The position numbers and the translations under genes are program-made. From Holothuria scabra (lineage: Eukaryota; Echinodermata; Holothuroidea; Aspidochirotida; Holothuriidae), in assembly GCA_037179385.1 (NCBI GenBank), contig CM074185.1, positions 12,346,866 through 12,410,865 of the forward strand: a stretch of 64,000 bases of DNA. The letters are read 5' to 3'. Under the pieces are notes generated by a model. That model was not told the DNA's origin. It worked only from the letters and a program-made list of their open reading frames with translations, and ran no database searches. This document shows, one piece after another, positions 34,096 through 45,854 of the stretch. The stretch's first letter is position 1; each line of letters opens with the position of its first letter.

Positions 34096-34099
34096 CATG

Positions 34100-34225
34100 C
34101 TGTGTAATGTAAGCTTTGGTAATCTCCATTGTTTGAATTAACAGCCAGCCAAAAAGCTAGGCCGATGGAGAGTTTCTGTACCCCCTAAAAGAAGTGTAGT
34201 TTGGGGTGAGAGGATTGGCCTTTTG
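34100..34225 (-). repeat. dispersed repeat, inverted relative to 36,991-37,120
   Basis: In reverse complement this reads AAAGGCCAATCCTCTCACCCC, then AAACTACACTTCT, GAAACTCTC, TAGCTTTTT and TAATTCAAACAATG. The same order appears on the plus strand at 36,991-37,120. A related terminus, TTAAAGGGCCAATCCTCTCA, occurs at about 19,838. It is probably the end of a TTAA-type DNA element family. Confidence 0.6.
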
Positions 34226-35830
34226 AAGGAAATTAGGCGGTGCCATTTTTGATGTAATATGAAACTACAGCAAGACTGGGGTAAGTGAATGCGAAAAGAT
34301 GATAAACATTGAGCAGTGTTCTTCTCTATACTCCAACAAGAGTGCCTCAGCTTGCTTGAAGGCAACTGAAGCTGTACTGAAATATGAAAAATACAGTAAC
34401 TTGCAGTGCCATATGAGTGCATGGTAGGGAGGCCAGTATACTACTTCACATATACATAAAGGTATGCTATTTCCCCAAAATATTATCAAAGTATCATGTT
34501 TTAAATTGAAGCCACACAAGATTTATGAAAGAGAGTACAGTATATCTTGCTCTTTGTTTCAATCTCTCATACTGTGACGTCGCTTCTTGAAAAAGCAACA
34601 TAGACACACCAGTACATCAAAGGCGGAGTGGGGTGTAACTAATATCTGAGTTTGTTACATGATCTATGGCCTCATATGAGCTATGCTTTCATTGTGTTCA
34701 CAATGCGTGAAACGCAATAAACACATGTTGACTGACCTGTTAGCTAATCCCAAATGTTACGTAACTTTTTGTGTATAGAAACACATCTTTCACTGTCAAT
34801 CAATAAATCAGGTATGAAACTTGACTCAATCAAGTCTGCATGTAGTGGGCTTCTTTTCCTCCCTGAAGTGATATGAGATAATCAGGCAGAGAGGAAGAAT
34901 GTAACAAACAGTAAGAGGGAACGTTTCATCATGCTATTAGATGGTCTTATACTTAGTTTATGAAGCACAGAATTTTTTAAGTAGCAATTTCACTGTAGGC
35001 ATTCAATTTTTTTAGGTATTTGCTCGATCACTTCAGAGGATAATTAATACTGATCCACTTCCCAGAGTTACACCATCCACCCCCCCCCCCCTTTACCACA
35101 TTGTCACACTAAAATAAAGCCTTTACGTATACGTATTGTCAGTCAGTTGTATGACTTAAACATCACATAATTTAATTGTGCATCAGGTCTGTGACTGAGA
35201 GGTAAATTATCAATAAACATGGGTGTAAAGTCTTCAAATAACAATTAATTAAGTGCATGTCACAAGTCTGCATTTACAGAAGTTAAGGCTCCCCTTGGTT
35301 TTTAGCAGACTGAAAACTTTTTAATCAACCCTATTGTACTAAAGTACAAGATTACATAGATGTGTAATAGCATATCAACCCACACTGGTACTAGGTGCAG
35401 TAATTGGACCTACTGTACCTCGATCTTCATTGAATGATTATGTTGAATACATACATGCAGCCACAGTTCATGTATACAGTGTACCAAAGCATGCGTACAT
35501 CGCTAGGTGAAGAATTGTGCCTACTGTATTTTGTCCATTAAGTTATTGGCTTGAGGGCAGTAGGTTGGCCAGCCCAGAACAAACCAGCATACACTCTAAA
35601 ATAAAAAACTCCAAACACTGGGTACATATATGTCAAAATACTCAAATTGAGTAAAGTTTCTCCAATATTTTTTGTTCACTTGGTTATACCTGTTACTGTA
35701 TATCAAATTAAATGGTAACTAACCTCTTGGTTCATCTAAATCATATTAATCAAAAATTATTGGGCATACGGTAGGGCACTGAAATTTCAGCATTCTGATA
35801 TGTGCCCAGTGTTGGTGAATTTTTTACTGA
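34226..35830. other. no gene seen
   Basis: Only short frames without recognisable similarity occur. There is a C-rich tract near 35,080. Confidence 0.4.
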
Positions 35831-35839
35831 ACTTTTTAA

Positions 35840-36423
35840 CGGTAGTGTGACACGTCAGCAAATTGACTTGACTTTACTTGGCAGTTATGGAGTGATCAGA
35901 ACTGTTCTAAGCCGGAAAACTCTGTTGGAATTATTTCAATATCTTTACCAGTTCTCCAGATATACCTCTTCAAAGTTCGGTTGTTTCTGAAGAAACTTGT
36001 TGCTTATGCAAAAGTGATGATGTGGAATGTTGCATAGTGTTGATATTTCTTTTGTAATCCCCATAGAAATAATCTCTTAATTACTCATCAGATAGTATGT
36101 GGTTTGGTAATTGACACCGATGATTTGCAAGGACACAAATAAAACTTCCAAAATACAACCCTCAGGGGAAACATACAACTTTCCTTAAAATGAAGATCGT
36201 AAAAACAAAGGGTAACATTAGCCGTATATGGTATGCCTCTCCCATGACATCACAATATTTGCATATTGAGCTGATATTTATTAATGATTAGGTGAAAATC
36301 AGACATTGTCATGTAAAATGGCCAATTTTTGATGGATTTTGATGGAAACTGTGGCTACTTTCATGGTTTTAAATGCATTTTACATTCAATACCCAATTTT
36401 GTCATTTTCATGTCACACTACCT
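35840..36423. mobile_element. possible TTAA-flanked (piggyBac-like) MITE, 584 bp
   Basis: TTAA at 35,836-35,839 is followed by CGGTAGTGTGACA, and TGTCACACTACCT is followed by TTAA at 36,424-36,427. The 13-bp ends match at 12 positions. TTAA duplication is diagnostic of piggyBac-type elements. There is no coding capacity. Confidence 0.55.
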
Positions 36424-36990
36424 TTAAGAGTGTACGTACTTATAGAAAGACTCAGGGATGAGAGATACTCGCCCAGGGATACTTTGGTTAAGTAGGCGCA
36501 TACTGTTCAAAATATTAAACCCTAGTACAAATGGTTTGTTCGATGTATTTAGTATGTATGTGTCTCTTTCGTTTATTGCACCTGAGCGTTGTTCATCTTA
36601 GCTAGAACTACTGAAGTAAGCTAGGCCATATCTCCAAACTGCTGCATAAACCACCCACTTTGGGATATACTGTAAATGTTATCATGCCATTTGTAGATAT
36701 GGCAGGGAGAGATTTTGCTGTAACATGATTTTTGTAGCTCATGAACATGTCATGGCTTAGAGTTTTTTTATAGGTGTCCCTGACACTCCACAAAAATCTA
36801 TAAACTGCAGTATTATAACATGCATGCACTTAAATCACCTGGTTTGGGCAGCTTCTTTTTACTAGGGATGGTTTGTTTAATTGTTTGCTTTTTGTGTTTT
36901 TGTTTTGTTGTTGTTTTTTTGTTAATGTCTCTCTCTTATCATGTCACATTCTGTCCAAAATGATCAGGGCCCAAGATCTCTGGACAAAAT

Positions 36991-37120
36991 CTTAAAGGGA
37001 CAATCATCTCACCCCAAACTACACTTCTAGTATAGGGTAAAAGAAACTCTCAATTGGCTCAGCTTTTTAATTGACTGCTAATTCAAACAATGCACAATAC
37101 CAAAACTTATAATACACATT
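36991..37120 (+). repeat. dispersed repeat abutting the tandem array
   Basis: This is the plus-strand copy of the repeat at 34,100-34,225. It ends about 20 bases before the first unit of the 3.58-kb array begins at 37,143. Confidence 0.6.
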
Positions 37121-38715
37121 GAGCTTTCTAGTTCCCCATACAGAAGCACGATAAGAACGAAGCATACCCCCATTAATTCCTCCATTGACTTACACACTAA
37201 ATCCAAAAAGTAAACGAGCCTCTAAAAGCTTGTCAAAGTTTTCGCCAGGTGCAAGCTTCCACTCATATGAAAGCTGACAAGTTAGCCATTCATGGCATTT
37301 TCAATTTTCTATATCATGACCGTGAAGATTTTTAACTATTTCATTTTCCCTTTTCCGAGCCTTGTTTTTCACTAAAAGCTTGATATGCCTATGCCAGCTT
37401 CTAAAGCATATAATTTCTACACAATTGCTTCAATTAAGCCCCGTTTTTCACCAATGGTATTTCATTTAATATACTTTTATAAAATAAGTAAAACAACCCA
37501 TCCTATTCCATATCGTATTAAAAAAGTGCTCCTTTTAAGGACTCTATTTGAGGGCGAACAAACGGACGCTTTAATACACGTGCTAAATGGGTCATCCTCT
37601 CATAAGCGAGAGAAAAAAAAAAAAACAAGAACACCCCCAGTTTGAAATGAAAACTTTTTAAGACACTCTTAACTGATGCTGCTTTGATTTCTAATTCCAA
37701 TTAAATAGGACCTACATAGGTTAATGAGTAAATCATGCGCAGAGTAGTGTGGGTTAAGGTAGGCAATGTGGCAAAAGGGTGGGCTAGAATCAATGATAAT
37801 AAGGGAGGGATCACGGGACCGTTTAATTGAGCAAGACTGTTTAAGGTCCCCGTATTCGAAGAACTCATGAAAGTTACATGTAAATACATTCAATTCCAAT
37901 TAATTAATGTTCGTTTGATCGACGCAGCAAACCGTTCTTTAGAGTTGTTTTTAGCAATTTTCACGTTTTCACCGGTAACATAACGTACCCATGGCACCGC
38001 CTGAACAACATTGATGCCGTACTCCAGGGGATCGGTTATCGAATTCCTTTCCAAATGAAAAAAAGATGTTAAACTGAGCTGATATCTTCGGGATCTGAAA
38101 TTTGGGCAGGATCTGAACAATTCAGTCGGGCAAACCATGTTAGTTTTAAGTAAAACAAATGACATGTCTTTCAATTACACAAAAACACTCATCCAATTCA
38201 TTCACACATTTGGCAGGAAAAGTAGATAGAGTCATAGTCGGCATGACAAATACTCTAAGAAGAAGGAAGATTACAAACGCTTGCTTCATTTTAGGGAAAC
38301 CTATGAAAGAACAATGTCAGCCCCACTCCATAGTTTTGCGTTCCACTCTTTGCCCGAATTAATAGAATATTTGAGCAAAAGTGAAAAAAAATAGCAGAGT
38401 TTTCAATTTCCCGATTACGGGTAGTCGGGGAAAGGGGTTCATGTCATGCATATGTCTAAATGCTTTCAAAGATTTGTCCGAAAAGTGGTAGTACTGTAGA
38501 AGCCTGTATTTGATCTATTAAAGTGTACCAAAAGTCAAACAATTTAATAATATAATTTCAACAGAATAAAAAGTGAATTGTAACAGTTTCAACTCCCATT
38601 TTCATAGGACATTCTTGAGCCGAGATATAAAATGTTGAAATTTATTCACTTTAAACAATTTAGTACATTGCGCAATAAATTGTGACATTTTTTGTTGTTC
38701 AACTCAAATTACCTG

Positions 38716-38870
38716 AAGGACAACACTTGACCAACCTCACCGCCCTCGGACCATTTACATCATTGGTGTGTCATGTACGGCTCCATTCTATACTGGATGA
38801 ATAGAACAGAGGTACTGCACATGTTCGCAGCCAATAAGCTTTCGACGAATACTTTTTCCAAAGTCATCCC
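38716..38870 (-). repeat. degenerate U2-like module, copy 1 (first instance)
   Basis: This starts GAAGGACAACACTTGACCAACC and runs through GGCTCCATTCTATACTGGATG into a decayed antisense U2 5' end (AGAACAGAGGTACTGCACATG...). It is paralogous to 38,981-39,120, which retains the clean U2 sequence. The same degenerate form is in copies 2 to 8, for example 41,400-41,545 and 44,985-45,120. Confidence 0.65.
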
Positions 38871-39076
38871 GGCCCTCTGGCAAAGAGCTTTTTCTAAAGT
38901 CCTTCCGACCCTCTGGCAAAGGGCCGTTCGGCGAAACCAAAACTTGATACTGCTTCCCGAAGAAGCTATTACGTCCACTGAAGGACAACACTTAACGACC
39001 AACCTCGCGGCCTTCAGACCATTTTCATCATTGGTCTGTCATGTATGGCTCCATTCTTGACTGGATGAAAAGAAAA

Positions 39077-39120
39077 GATACAGATACTACACATGATCTT
39101 AGCCAAAAGGCCGAGAAGCG
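39077..39120 (-). ncRNA. U2 snRNA 5'-end fragment (pseudogene)
   Basis: Read on the minus strand from 39,120, the sequence CGCTTCTCGGCCTTTTGGCT and then AAGATCATGTGTAGTATCTG matches U2 snRNA from about nucleotide 3 to nucleotide 43. It includes stem-loop I and the GUAGUA branch-point recognition element. After that, U2 similarity ends; stem-loop II, the Sm site and the 3' stem-loops are absent, so this is not a functional U2 gene. It is part of a module present twice in array copy 1. Confidence 0.88.
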
Positions 39121-39378
39121 AAAGAGCCGTTAGGCAAAGAGCCGTTTGGCGAAACTTTTGACGAAAACTTAAATTCTATGGCGTTTTTGTGTGGGCCACG
39201 TAATAGACCTTGTCCCAAACTTTGAAGGCCTGCACAAAATGACCTGATCGATATTACACTTATAGGGATGATTATTTTAATTCTAATTATTTTTAATGTA
39301 AATAATGTGTCGTTCTCAAAATAACCCATTTAGAATCACATTTCAACATTTATTAAACAAGTTGGTAACACCTTTAAG

Positions 39379-42300
39379 AGCTTTTAAAGCCCATAATTTC
39401 TACACAATTGCTTCAGTTAAGCCCCGTTTTCACCAATGATATTTCATTTAATATACTTTTATAAAATAAGTAAAACAACCCATCCTATTCCATATCGTAT
39501 TAAAAAGTGCTCCTTTTAAGGACTTTATTTGAGGGCGAACAAACGGACGCTTTAATACACGTGCTAAATGGGTCATCCTCTCATAAGAGAGAGAGAAAAA
39601 ACAAGAACACCCCCAGTTTGAAATGAAAACTTTTTAAGACAGTCTTAACTGATGCTGCTTTGATTTCTAATTCCAATTAAATACGACCTAAATGGGTTAA
39701 TGAGTAAATCATGCGCAGAGTAGTGTGGGTAAAGGTAGGCTATGTGCCAGAGAAAAGGGTGAGCTAGAACCAATGATAATTAGGGAGGGATCACGGGACC
39801 GTTTAATTGAGCGGGTGTTTAAGGTCGAAGGTGAACAGTTTTTCGTGTTCCTACGTAATATCACGCGTCCGCGGGTATTGTCTCAGCTTGATTTATGTAT
39901 CTCTTTTTCCCGGCAGCACCTTACTCGACCAGCTCTCTGGATTCTTCAGAGTGCTAATCTTTTTTAAAACTTCGTATTATATAATGTTCCATTATTGTTT
40001 GTGTAAACTGTATGAATTGTTTTCAAATACTATTTAAGCCAGTAAATGGGAAGAAATGCAATAATGAATTGGCTTTTAGTTACTCTCGAATTTCGGATTT
40101 CGAGTCGTTTAAGTAAGCTGTAAATCATAAGTTATTATCTCTAAAAAATCCCAAATTTTTCTGTGCTGTTAAGACACACAAGGCCAGATTTACCATTCTG
40201 GGTCCTGGACAGAAGATAATTTGGGGTCCAAACTATAATTTTTCTCCAGACAATGTTTTACAATGGCACAAGTGAGAAGGACCAAGTTTCTTGTCAATTT
40301 TGGAATTATCGTGGTGGAAGTAGTACATTTGCCGGGATGGGCAACTGGAAACCCGTACCCCGGCCCAAGACGGGCTTCCAAAGAGGTGATCAAATCAAAT
40401 CCGCGGGTTGAAAAGAGGACAAATTAAGGCAAAATTAAGAACAGGTAAAACGGAGACAATGGGAAAGGAAGACGTCACAAAGGAAAGGGAACTACCGTAG
40501 TCAGCTTAATATCAGAGAGACTGCTTGACTAATTAACCCCGTATTCGAAGAACTCATGAAAGTTACATGTAAATACATTCAATTCCAATTAATTAACGTT
40601 CGTTTGATCGACGCAGCAAACCGTTCTTTAGAGTTGTTTTTAGCAATTTTCACGTTTTCACCGGTATCATAACGTACCCATGGCACCGCCTGTACAACAC
40701 TGATGCCGTACTCCAGGGGATCGGTTATCGAATTCTTTTCAAAATGAAAAAAGATGTTAAACTGAGCTGATATCTTCGGGATCTGAAATTTGGGCAGGAT
40801 CTGAACAATTCAGTCGGGCAAACCATTTTAGTTTTAAGTAAAACAAATGACATGTCTTTCAATTACACAAAAGCACTCATCCAATTCATTCACACATTTG
40901 GCAGGAAAAGTAGATAGAGTCATAGTCGGCATGACAAATACTCTAAGAAGAAGGAAGATTACAAACGCTTGCTTCATTTTAGGGAAACCTATGAAAGAAC
41001 AATGTCAGCCCCACTCCATAGTTTTGCGGGCCACTCTTTGCCCGAATTAATAGAATATTTGAGCAAAAGTGAAACAAAAGAGCAGAGTTTTCAATTTCCC
41101 GATTACGGGTAGTCGGGGAAAGGGGTTCATGTCATGCATATGTCTAAATGCTTTCAAAGATTTGTCCGAAAAGTGGTAGTACTGTAGAAGCCTGTATTTG
41201 ATCTATTAAAGTGTACCAAAAGTCAAACAATTTAATAATATAATTTCAACAGAATAAAAAGTGAATTGTAACAGTTTCAACTCCCATTTTCATAGGACAT
41301 TCTTGAGCCGAGATATAAAATGTTGAAATTTATTCACTTTAAACAATTTAGTACATTGCGCAATAAATTGTGACATTTTTGTTGTTCAACTCAAATTACC
41401 TGAAGGACAACACTTGACCAACCTCACCGCCCTTGGACCATTTACATCATTGGTGTGTCATGTACGGCTCCATTCTAGACTGGATGAATAGAACAGAGGT
41501 ACTGCACATGTTTGCAGCCAATAAGCTTTCGACGAATACTTTTTCCAAAGTCATCCCGGCCCTCTGGCAAAGAGCCGTTAGGCGAAACTTTTGACGAAAA
41601 CTTAAATTCTATGGCGTTTTTGTGTGGGCCACGTAATAGACCTAGTCCCAAACTTTGAAGGCCTGCACAAAATGACCTGATCGATATTACACTTATAGGG
41701 ATGATTATTTTAATTCTAATTATTTTTAATGTAAATAATGTGTCGTTCTCAAAATAACCCATTTAGAATCACATTTCAACATTTATTAAACAAGTTGGTA
41801 ACACTTTTTGAGAACGAATCTCTTTCAATCATTTCAAAAATTAGTAACAAGTAAGATATTCCCTAATAAATAATGGAACAATCTCCTTAATGCAAATCAG
41901 CCAGATCTGAGACATGATCCCAGAAAATGTTTCATTTATAAAATGAAATAAACCCAGACGGATGTATAAAATAAACATTGAGTAAATTTACAGTTACCTC
42001 AGTGGGTTTAACTGTCCTCAATGCAAATTGTCCTACAGTACGTACCGTACAATAAACTTCACTTCCAGATTGCCTACAAACCAGAAATATTGTGACGTTC
42101 TTGTGACGTTTCTTTGACATAAGCCTACATTTGGAACGAAAATGTGAAATATTAAGAAGAAACATCAATCGTAGAGGGAAATCTTGTCAAGAATCAAGGA
42201 AAAATAATTAAAAACTTTATCTACGAATATTTGATAAACATAATTCCTTTCTGCCAGCACTACATCTGGCTGAAATTTGTACTTTGAAAATTCCACTCTA

Positions 42301-42700
42301 ACGTGTGATAAATGCAGATGTTCAAGCTGTATAAGACATCCTCTACTCTACCCTGTGCGGCACGTTGACGCCAATCCGGACGGTAGTGTTCACACATGGT
42401 CCTACTCTGATTGCACTGGGAGGCGAGTAGTGTTCCTCCCCAATGTATCGCCGGTCCTTGAGGGGAGTCCCGAGGAAAGATTGCAGTCGTATACAAAGCA
42501 CGCTGAGCGTCACTGTATGCAGAAGGGTACTAGAGAGGCGCCTGAGTTGGTTCTCTGTTGTAGTTGACAGGATACATAACCGGCCAGAGACCTTGAACGC
42601 TTGGCTTCAATCTTTTGTTTTTCATCTCTTTGTTTAATTATTTAGTTTTTTCTTTTTTTTTTTGGTGAAGCGCCACCTTTTATAAAATCTGAAAACTCAA
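39379..42700 (+). repeat. array copy 2 (lacks first 250 bases)
   Basis: This starts at the equivalent of offset 253 of the unit (AGCTTTTAAAGCCC) and is then complete to the next unit. It carries the GGGTTGAAAAG, CTGGATTCTTC and CAACTCAAATT variants and a GATTAC variant shared only with copy 1. Confidence 0.93.
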
Positions 42701-44154
42701 GAAGCACGATAAGGACGAAGCATACCCCCATTAATTCCTCCGTTGACTTACACACTAAATCCAAAAAGTAAACGGGCCTCTAAAAGCTTGCCAAAGTTTT
42801 CGTCAGGTGCAAGCTTCCACTCATATGAAAGCTGACAAGTTAGCCATTCATGGCATTTTCAATTTTCTATATCATGACCGTGGAGATTTTTAACTATTTC
42901 AATTTCCCTTTTCCGAGCCTTGTTTTTCACTAAAAGCTTGATATGCCTCCGCCAGCTTTTAAAGCCCATAATTTCTACACAATTGCTTCAATTAAGCCCC
43001 GTTTTCACCAATGATATTTCATTTAATATACTTTTATAAAATAAGTAAAACAACCCATCCTATTCCATATCGTATTAAAAAGTGCTCCTTTTAAGGACTC
43101 TATTTGAGGGCGAACAAACGGACGCTTTAATACACGTGCTAAATGGGTCATCCTCTCATAAGAGAGAGAGAGAAAAAACAAGAACACCCCCAGTTTGAAA
43201 TGAAAACTTTTTAAGACAGTCTTAACTGATGCTGCTTTGATTTCTAATTCCAATTAAATACGACCTAAATGGGTTAATGAGTAAATCATGCGCAGAGTAG
43301 TGTGGGTAAAGGTAGGCTATGTGCCAGAGAAAAGGGTGAGCTAGAACCAATGATAATTAGGGAGGGATCACGGGACCGTTTAATTGAGCGGGTGTTTAAG
43401 GTCGAAGGTGAACAGTTTTTCGTGTTCCTACGTAATATCACGCGTCCGCGGGTATTGTCTCAGCTTGATTTATGTATCTCTTTTTCCCGGCAGCACCTTA
43501 CTCGACCAGCTCTCTGCATTCTTCAGAGTGCTAATCTTTTTTAAAACTTCGTATTATATAATGTTCCATTATTGTTTGTGTAAACTGTATGAATTGTTTT
43601 CAAATACTATTTAAGCCAGTAAATGGGAAGAAATGCAATAATGAATTGGCTTTTAGTTACTCTCGAATTTCGGATTTCGAGTCGTTTAAGTAAGCTGTAA
43701 ATCATAAGTTATTATCTCTAAAAAATCCCAAATTTTTCTGTGCTGTTAAGACACACAAGGCCAGATTTACCATTCTGGGTCCTGGACAGAAGATAATTTG
43801 GGTCCAAACTATAATTTTTCTCCAGACAATGTTTTACAATGGCACAAGTGAGAAGGACCAAGTTTCTTGTCAATTTTGGAATTATCGTGGTGCAAGTAGT
43901 ACATTTGCCGGGATGGGCAACTGGAAACCCGTACCCCGGCCCAAGTCGGGCTTCCAAAGAGGTGATCAAATCAAATCCGCGTGTTGAAAAGAGGACAAAT
44001 TAAGGCAAAATTAAGAACAGGTAAAACGGAGACAATGGGAAAGGAAGACGTCACAAAGGAAAGGGAACTACCGTAGTCAGCTTAATATCAGAGAGACTGC
44101 TTGACTAATTAACCCCGTATTCGAAGAACTCATGAAAGTTACATGTAAATACAT

Positions 44155-44439
44155 TCAATTCCAATTAATTAACGTTCGTTTGATCGACGCAGCAAACCGT
44201 TCTTTAGAGTTGTTTTTAGCAATTTTCACGTTTTCACCGGTATCATAACGTACCCATGGCACCGCCTGTACAACACTGATGCCGTACTCCAGGGGATCGG
44301 TTATCGAATTCTTTTCAAAATGAAAAAAAGATGTTAAACTGAGCTGATATCTTCGGGATCTGAAATTTGGGCAGGATCTGAACAATTCAGTCGGGCAAAC
44401 CATTTTAGTTTTAAGTAAAACAAATGACATGTCTTTCAA
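44155..44439 (-). CDS. doubtful minus-strand frame in each unit
   Basis: An open frame contains NSITDPLEYGISVVQAVPWV and ENVKIAKNNSKERFAAS. It looks protein-like and follows a T-rich tract plus AG that could be an acceptor. Against coding function, the upstream part is broken in copies 2, 6 and 7 by a change in an A-run, and copy 1 differs from the others here mostly by amino-acid-changing substitutions. I do not recognise a family. The equivalent frame occurs at 37,890, 47,734, 51,315 and 62,083. Confidence 0.15.
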   Translation of the reverse strand: MKDMSFVLLKTKMVCPTELFRSCPNFRSRRYQLSLTSFFHFEKNSITDPLEYGISVVQAVPWVRYDTGENVKIAKNNSKERFAASIKRTLINWN

Positions 44440-44494
44440 TTACACAAAAGCACTCATCCAATTCATTCACACATTTGGCAGGAAAAGTAGATAG

Positions 44495-44689
44495 AGTCAT
44501 AGTCGGCATGACAAATACTCTAAGAAGAAGGAAGATCACAAACGCTTGCTTCATTTTAGGGAAACCTATGAAAGAACAATGTCAGCCCCACTCCATAGTT
44601 TTGCGGGCCACTCTTTGCCCGAATTAATAGAATATTTGAGCAAAGGTGAAACAAAAGAGCAGAGTTTTCAATTTCCCGATTACGGGTAG
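44495..44689 (+). CDS. doubtful plus-strand frame in each unit
   Basis: A stop-bounded frame of 64 codons has charged, protein-like content: KYSKKKEDHKRLLHFRETYE and later HSLPELIEYLSKSETKEQ. There is no start codon near its beginning, so it would have to be an exon; a weak acceptor CATAG is present. Copy 1 has a premature TAG in the equivalent frame. The family is unknown. It is repeated in every unit. Confidence 0.2.
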   Translation, partial: SHSRHDKYSKKKEDHKRLLHFRETYERTMSAPLHSFAGHSLPELIEYLSKGETKEQSFQFPDYG

Positions 44690-44984
44690 TCGGGGAAAGG
44701 GGTTCATGTCATGCATATGTCTAAATGCTTTCAAAGATTTGTCCGAAAAGTGGTAGTACTGTAGAAGCCTGTATTTGATCTATTAAAGTGTACCAAAAGT
44801 CAAACAATTTAATAATATAATTTCAACAGAATAAAAAGTGAATTGTAACAGTTTCAACTCCCATTTTCATAGGACATTCTTGAGCCGAGATATAAAATGT
44901 TGAAATTTATTCACTTTAAACAATTTAGTACATTGCGCAATAAATTGTGACATTTTTGTTGTTCAACCCAAATTACCTGAAGGA

Positions 44985-45170
44985 CAACAACTTGACCAAC
45001 CTCACCGCCCTTGGACCATTTACATCATTGGTGTGTCATGTACGGCTCCATTCTAGACTGGATGAATAGAACAGAGGTACTGCACATGTTTGCAGCCAAT
45101 AAGCTTTCGACGAATACTTTTTCCAAAGTCATCCCGGCCCTCTGGCAAAGAGCCGTTAGGCGAAACTTTT
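44985..45170 (-). repeat. degenerate U2-like module in array copy 3 (representative)
   Basis: The block running GACTGGATGAATAGAACAGAGG and then TACTGCACATGTTTGCAGCC aligns with the antisense U2 5' end in copy 1 (ATACTACACATGATCTTAGCC) at most positions, and the flanks on both sides are shared. It recurs once in each of copies 2 to 8. Confidence 0.6.
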
Positions 45171-45854
45171 GACGAAAACTTAAATTCTATGGCGTTTTTG
45201 TGTGGGCCACGTAATAGACCTAGTCCCAAACTTTGAAGGCCTGCACAAAATGACCTGATCGATATTACACTTATAGGGATGATTATTTTAATTCTAATTA
45301 TTTTTAATGTAAATAATGTGTCGTTCTCAAAATAACCCATTTAGAATCACATTTCAACATTTATTAAACAAGTTGGTAACACTTTTTGAGAACGAATCTC
45401 TTTCAATCATTTCAAAAATTAGTAACAAGTAAGATATTCCCTAATAAATAATGGAACAATCTCCTTAATGCAAATCAGCCAGATCTGAGACATGATCCCA
45501 GAAAATGTTTCATTTATAAAATGAAATAAACCCAGACGGATGTATAAAATAAACATTGAGTAAATTTACAGTTACCTCAGTGGGTTTAACTGTCCTCAAT
45601 GCAAATTGTCCTACAGTACGTACCGTACAATAAACTTCACTTCCAGATTGCCTACAAACCAGAAATATTGTGACGTTCTTGTGACGTTTCTTTGACATAA
45701 GCCTACATTTGGAACGAAAATGTGAAATATTAAGAAGAAACATCAATCGTAGAGGGAAATCTTGTCAAGAATCAAGGAAAAATAATTAAAAACTTTATCT
45801 ACGAATATTTGATAAACATAATTCCTTTCTGCCAGCACTACATCTGGCTGAAAT

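Larger units (their letters stand above)
37143..39371 (+). repeat. array copy 1, diverged edge copy
   Basis: This copy lacks the 710 bases equivalent to 39,827-40,536 of copy 2: its TTAAGGTC joins directly to CCCGTATTCG. It carries an extra module of about 265 bp with an intact U2-like sequence. At its right end GTTGGTAACAC joins to copy 2 with about 1.15 kb of the unit missing (equivalent to 41,806-42,953). It has clearly more substitutions than any other copy. Confidence 0.9.

Noticed and set aside
35802..35990. 62-codon plus-strand frame
   Set aside because: It crosses the left end of a TTAA-flanked MITE and has no recognisable similarity.
38159..38362. 67-codon ATG frame (MTCLSITQKHSS) repeated in all units
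   Set aside because: It is overlapped by a more protein-like frame in another register and has no family similarity; near identity of copies explains its persistence.
39077..39120. Functional U2 snRNA gene
   Set aside because: Similarity stops near nucleotide 43; no Sm site or 3' stem-loops follow.
44155..44439. Conserved minus-strand protein in the array
   Set aside because: Differences between copy 1 and the others are mostly amino-acid changing, and A-run length changes break the upstream part in several copies. Listed only at low confidence.
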